From Hallerella sp964501065 (lineage in GTDB: Bacteria; Fibrobacterota; Fibrobacteria; Fibrobacterales; Fibrobacteraceae): a stretch of DNA of 41,165 bases. Within the stretch, counting starts at the first letter, position 1, and every line of letters begins with the position of its first letter. The notes under the pieces were generated by a model. It was not told where the DNA came from, did no database searches, and saw only the letters and a list, made by a program, of their open reading frames with translations. The stretch lies in contig CAZCRF010000019.1 of NCBI GenBank assembly GCA_964501065.1, positions 1-41,165 of the forward strand, written 5' to 3'. Position numbers and translations under genes: made by a program. Positions 40,814 to 41,165 of this stretch are shown here, piece after piece.

Positions 40814-40945
40814 TGGTTAGGAGTTAGGAATGAGTGGTCAGCGGTTGGTTGACAGTCAAGGGGCGTCGTCATGCTGAGCGACCCGCCTGGCGAATGGCAG
40901 GAGCGAAGCATTCAGGCGCAGTAAAGGCTCGTCTGGATGCTTCCT
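40813..40945 (+). repeat. Dispersed intergenic repeat, copy 2
   Basis: This starts with TAGTGGTTAGGAGTTAGG directly at the truA stop and runs through GCGTCGTCATGCTGAGCGAC to TAAAGGCTCGTCTGGATGC. It is related to the minus-strand copy at 26380-26516. The core of about 17 bases is identical and the flanks have diverged. The ORFs across it are not convincing as genes. Confidence 0.68.
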
Positions 40946-40985
40946 TGCATGTTGTCCGTGTCTTGCAGATGAATGTCCGTCTCTG

Positions 40986-41137
40986 TCTGATTGATTTTAA
41001 TTCTGCGAATATTTCTGCGTTGTTTCGGAGAAAGTGGCGCATTGCGACAAAAGCGTCCATGATTTGAATGCTGATTTTGACCGCTGTTTCACTTTCGTTT
41101 TCCATATTTCATGATTAGGCAAGTCCTTTTCTGTAAA
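40986..41137 (-). pseudogene. Remnant of an ORF6N-domain gene
   Basis: On the minus strand, ESETAVKISIQIMDAFVAMR and then HFLRNNAEIFAELKSIR matches the C-terminal part of ORF6N domains (FTEQG.AMLSAVL.SE.AV..SIQIM.AFVAMR.F). Upstream, TTTACAGAA encodes FTE in another frame. GLA, stop, S, stop, NMENESETAV then follow in the domain's frame, so there is one frameshift and two stops. Such domains occur in phage and mobile-element DNA-binding proteins. The rest may lie beyond the window edge. Downstream it runs into the dispersed repeat. Confidence 0.65.
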
Positions 41138-41165
41138 TTCATGCGCAAAAAGTGGGCTTTTCCAT

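Noticed and set aside
40834..41067. Plus-strand open frame after truA
   Set aside because: It crosses the dispersed repeat and runs antisense to the ORF6N remnant. There is no ribosome site and no family signal.

Overview
The window looks like a chromosomal segment of a Fibrobacter-type bacterium (phylum Fibrobacterota). This is inferred from the moderately GC-rich coding sequence, the Gram-negative signal peptides and lipoproteins (one with a long serine-rich linker and a CotH domain), the secreted SGNH esterase, and the large lineage-type inserts in RpoB and RpoC. I could not run a database search. Most of the window is housekeeping sequence, with accessory or decaying stretches between the blocks.

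Layout. 1-13154 (+): a transcription/translation block in the order tuf end, rpmG, tRNA-Trp, secE, nusG, rplK, rplA, rplJ, rplL, attenuator-like hairpin, rpoB, rpoC, promoter, rpsL, rpsG, terminator. 13257-18440 (-): tmk and secA with a 2-base gap, a lipoprotein of unknown function and a DedA membrane protein. 18517-21139: a secreted SGNH hydrolase (+) converging on a CotH-type lipoprotein (-) with a 1-base gap. 21293-25944 (-): bifunctional-type malic enzyme, a pyridoxal/pyridoxamine kinase-like protein and O-acetylhomoserine sulfhydrylase. 25945-26592: a structured leader, a promoter and a dispersed repeat. 26593-29163 (-): the cluster rpmH-rnpA-yidD-yidC, in which rnpA appears to lack any standard start codon at its true N-terminus.

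29331-32978 (+): ahcY surrounded by copies and relics of a small lipoprotein family. A decayed C-terminal fragment lies just before ahcY. After ahcY come a secreted 150-aa protein, a lipoprotein, a decayed piece of the ahcY 3' end, and a second paralogous lipoprotein. This arrangement looks like an old tandem duplication. 33003-34304 (-): a membrane GAF-GGDEF protein whose signature is degenerate (SEDVL). Next to it on the other strand is a short broken remnant of a different GGDEF gene that keeps a perfect GGDEF. 34553-40813 (+): carB, carA (in reversed order), a membrane protein with a helix-turn-helix-like tail, and truA. 40813-41165: a second copy of the dispersed repeat and the remains of an ORF6N-domain gene.

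How it fits together. The first block makes RNA polymerase, its elongation factor NusG, the ribosomal stalk and S12/S7. SecE, SecA, YidC and YidD serve protein export and membrane insertion. RnpA, TruA and tRNA-Trp serve tRNA supply. MetY and AhcY belong to sulfur amino acid and methyl-cycle metabolism. CarAB feeds arginine and pyrimidine synthesis, and Tmk makes dTDP. I see no CRISPR array, intact prophage, insertion sequence or defence island. The most unusual points are the rnpA start, the ahcY/lipoprotein duplication scar, the paired degenerate and relic GGDEF sequences, and possible RNA/DNA control elements before rpoB, carB, maeB and metY.
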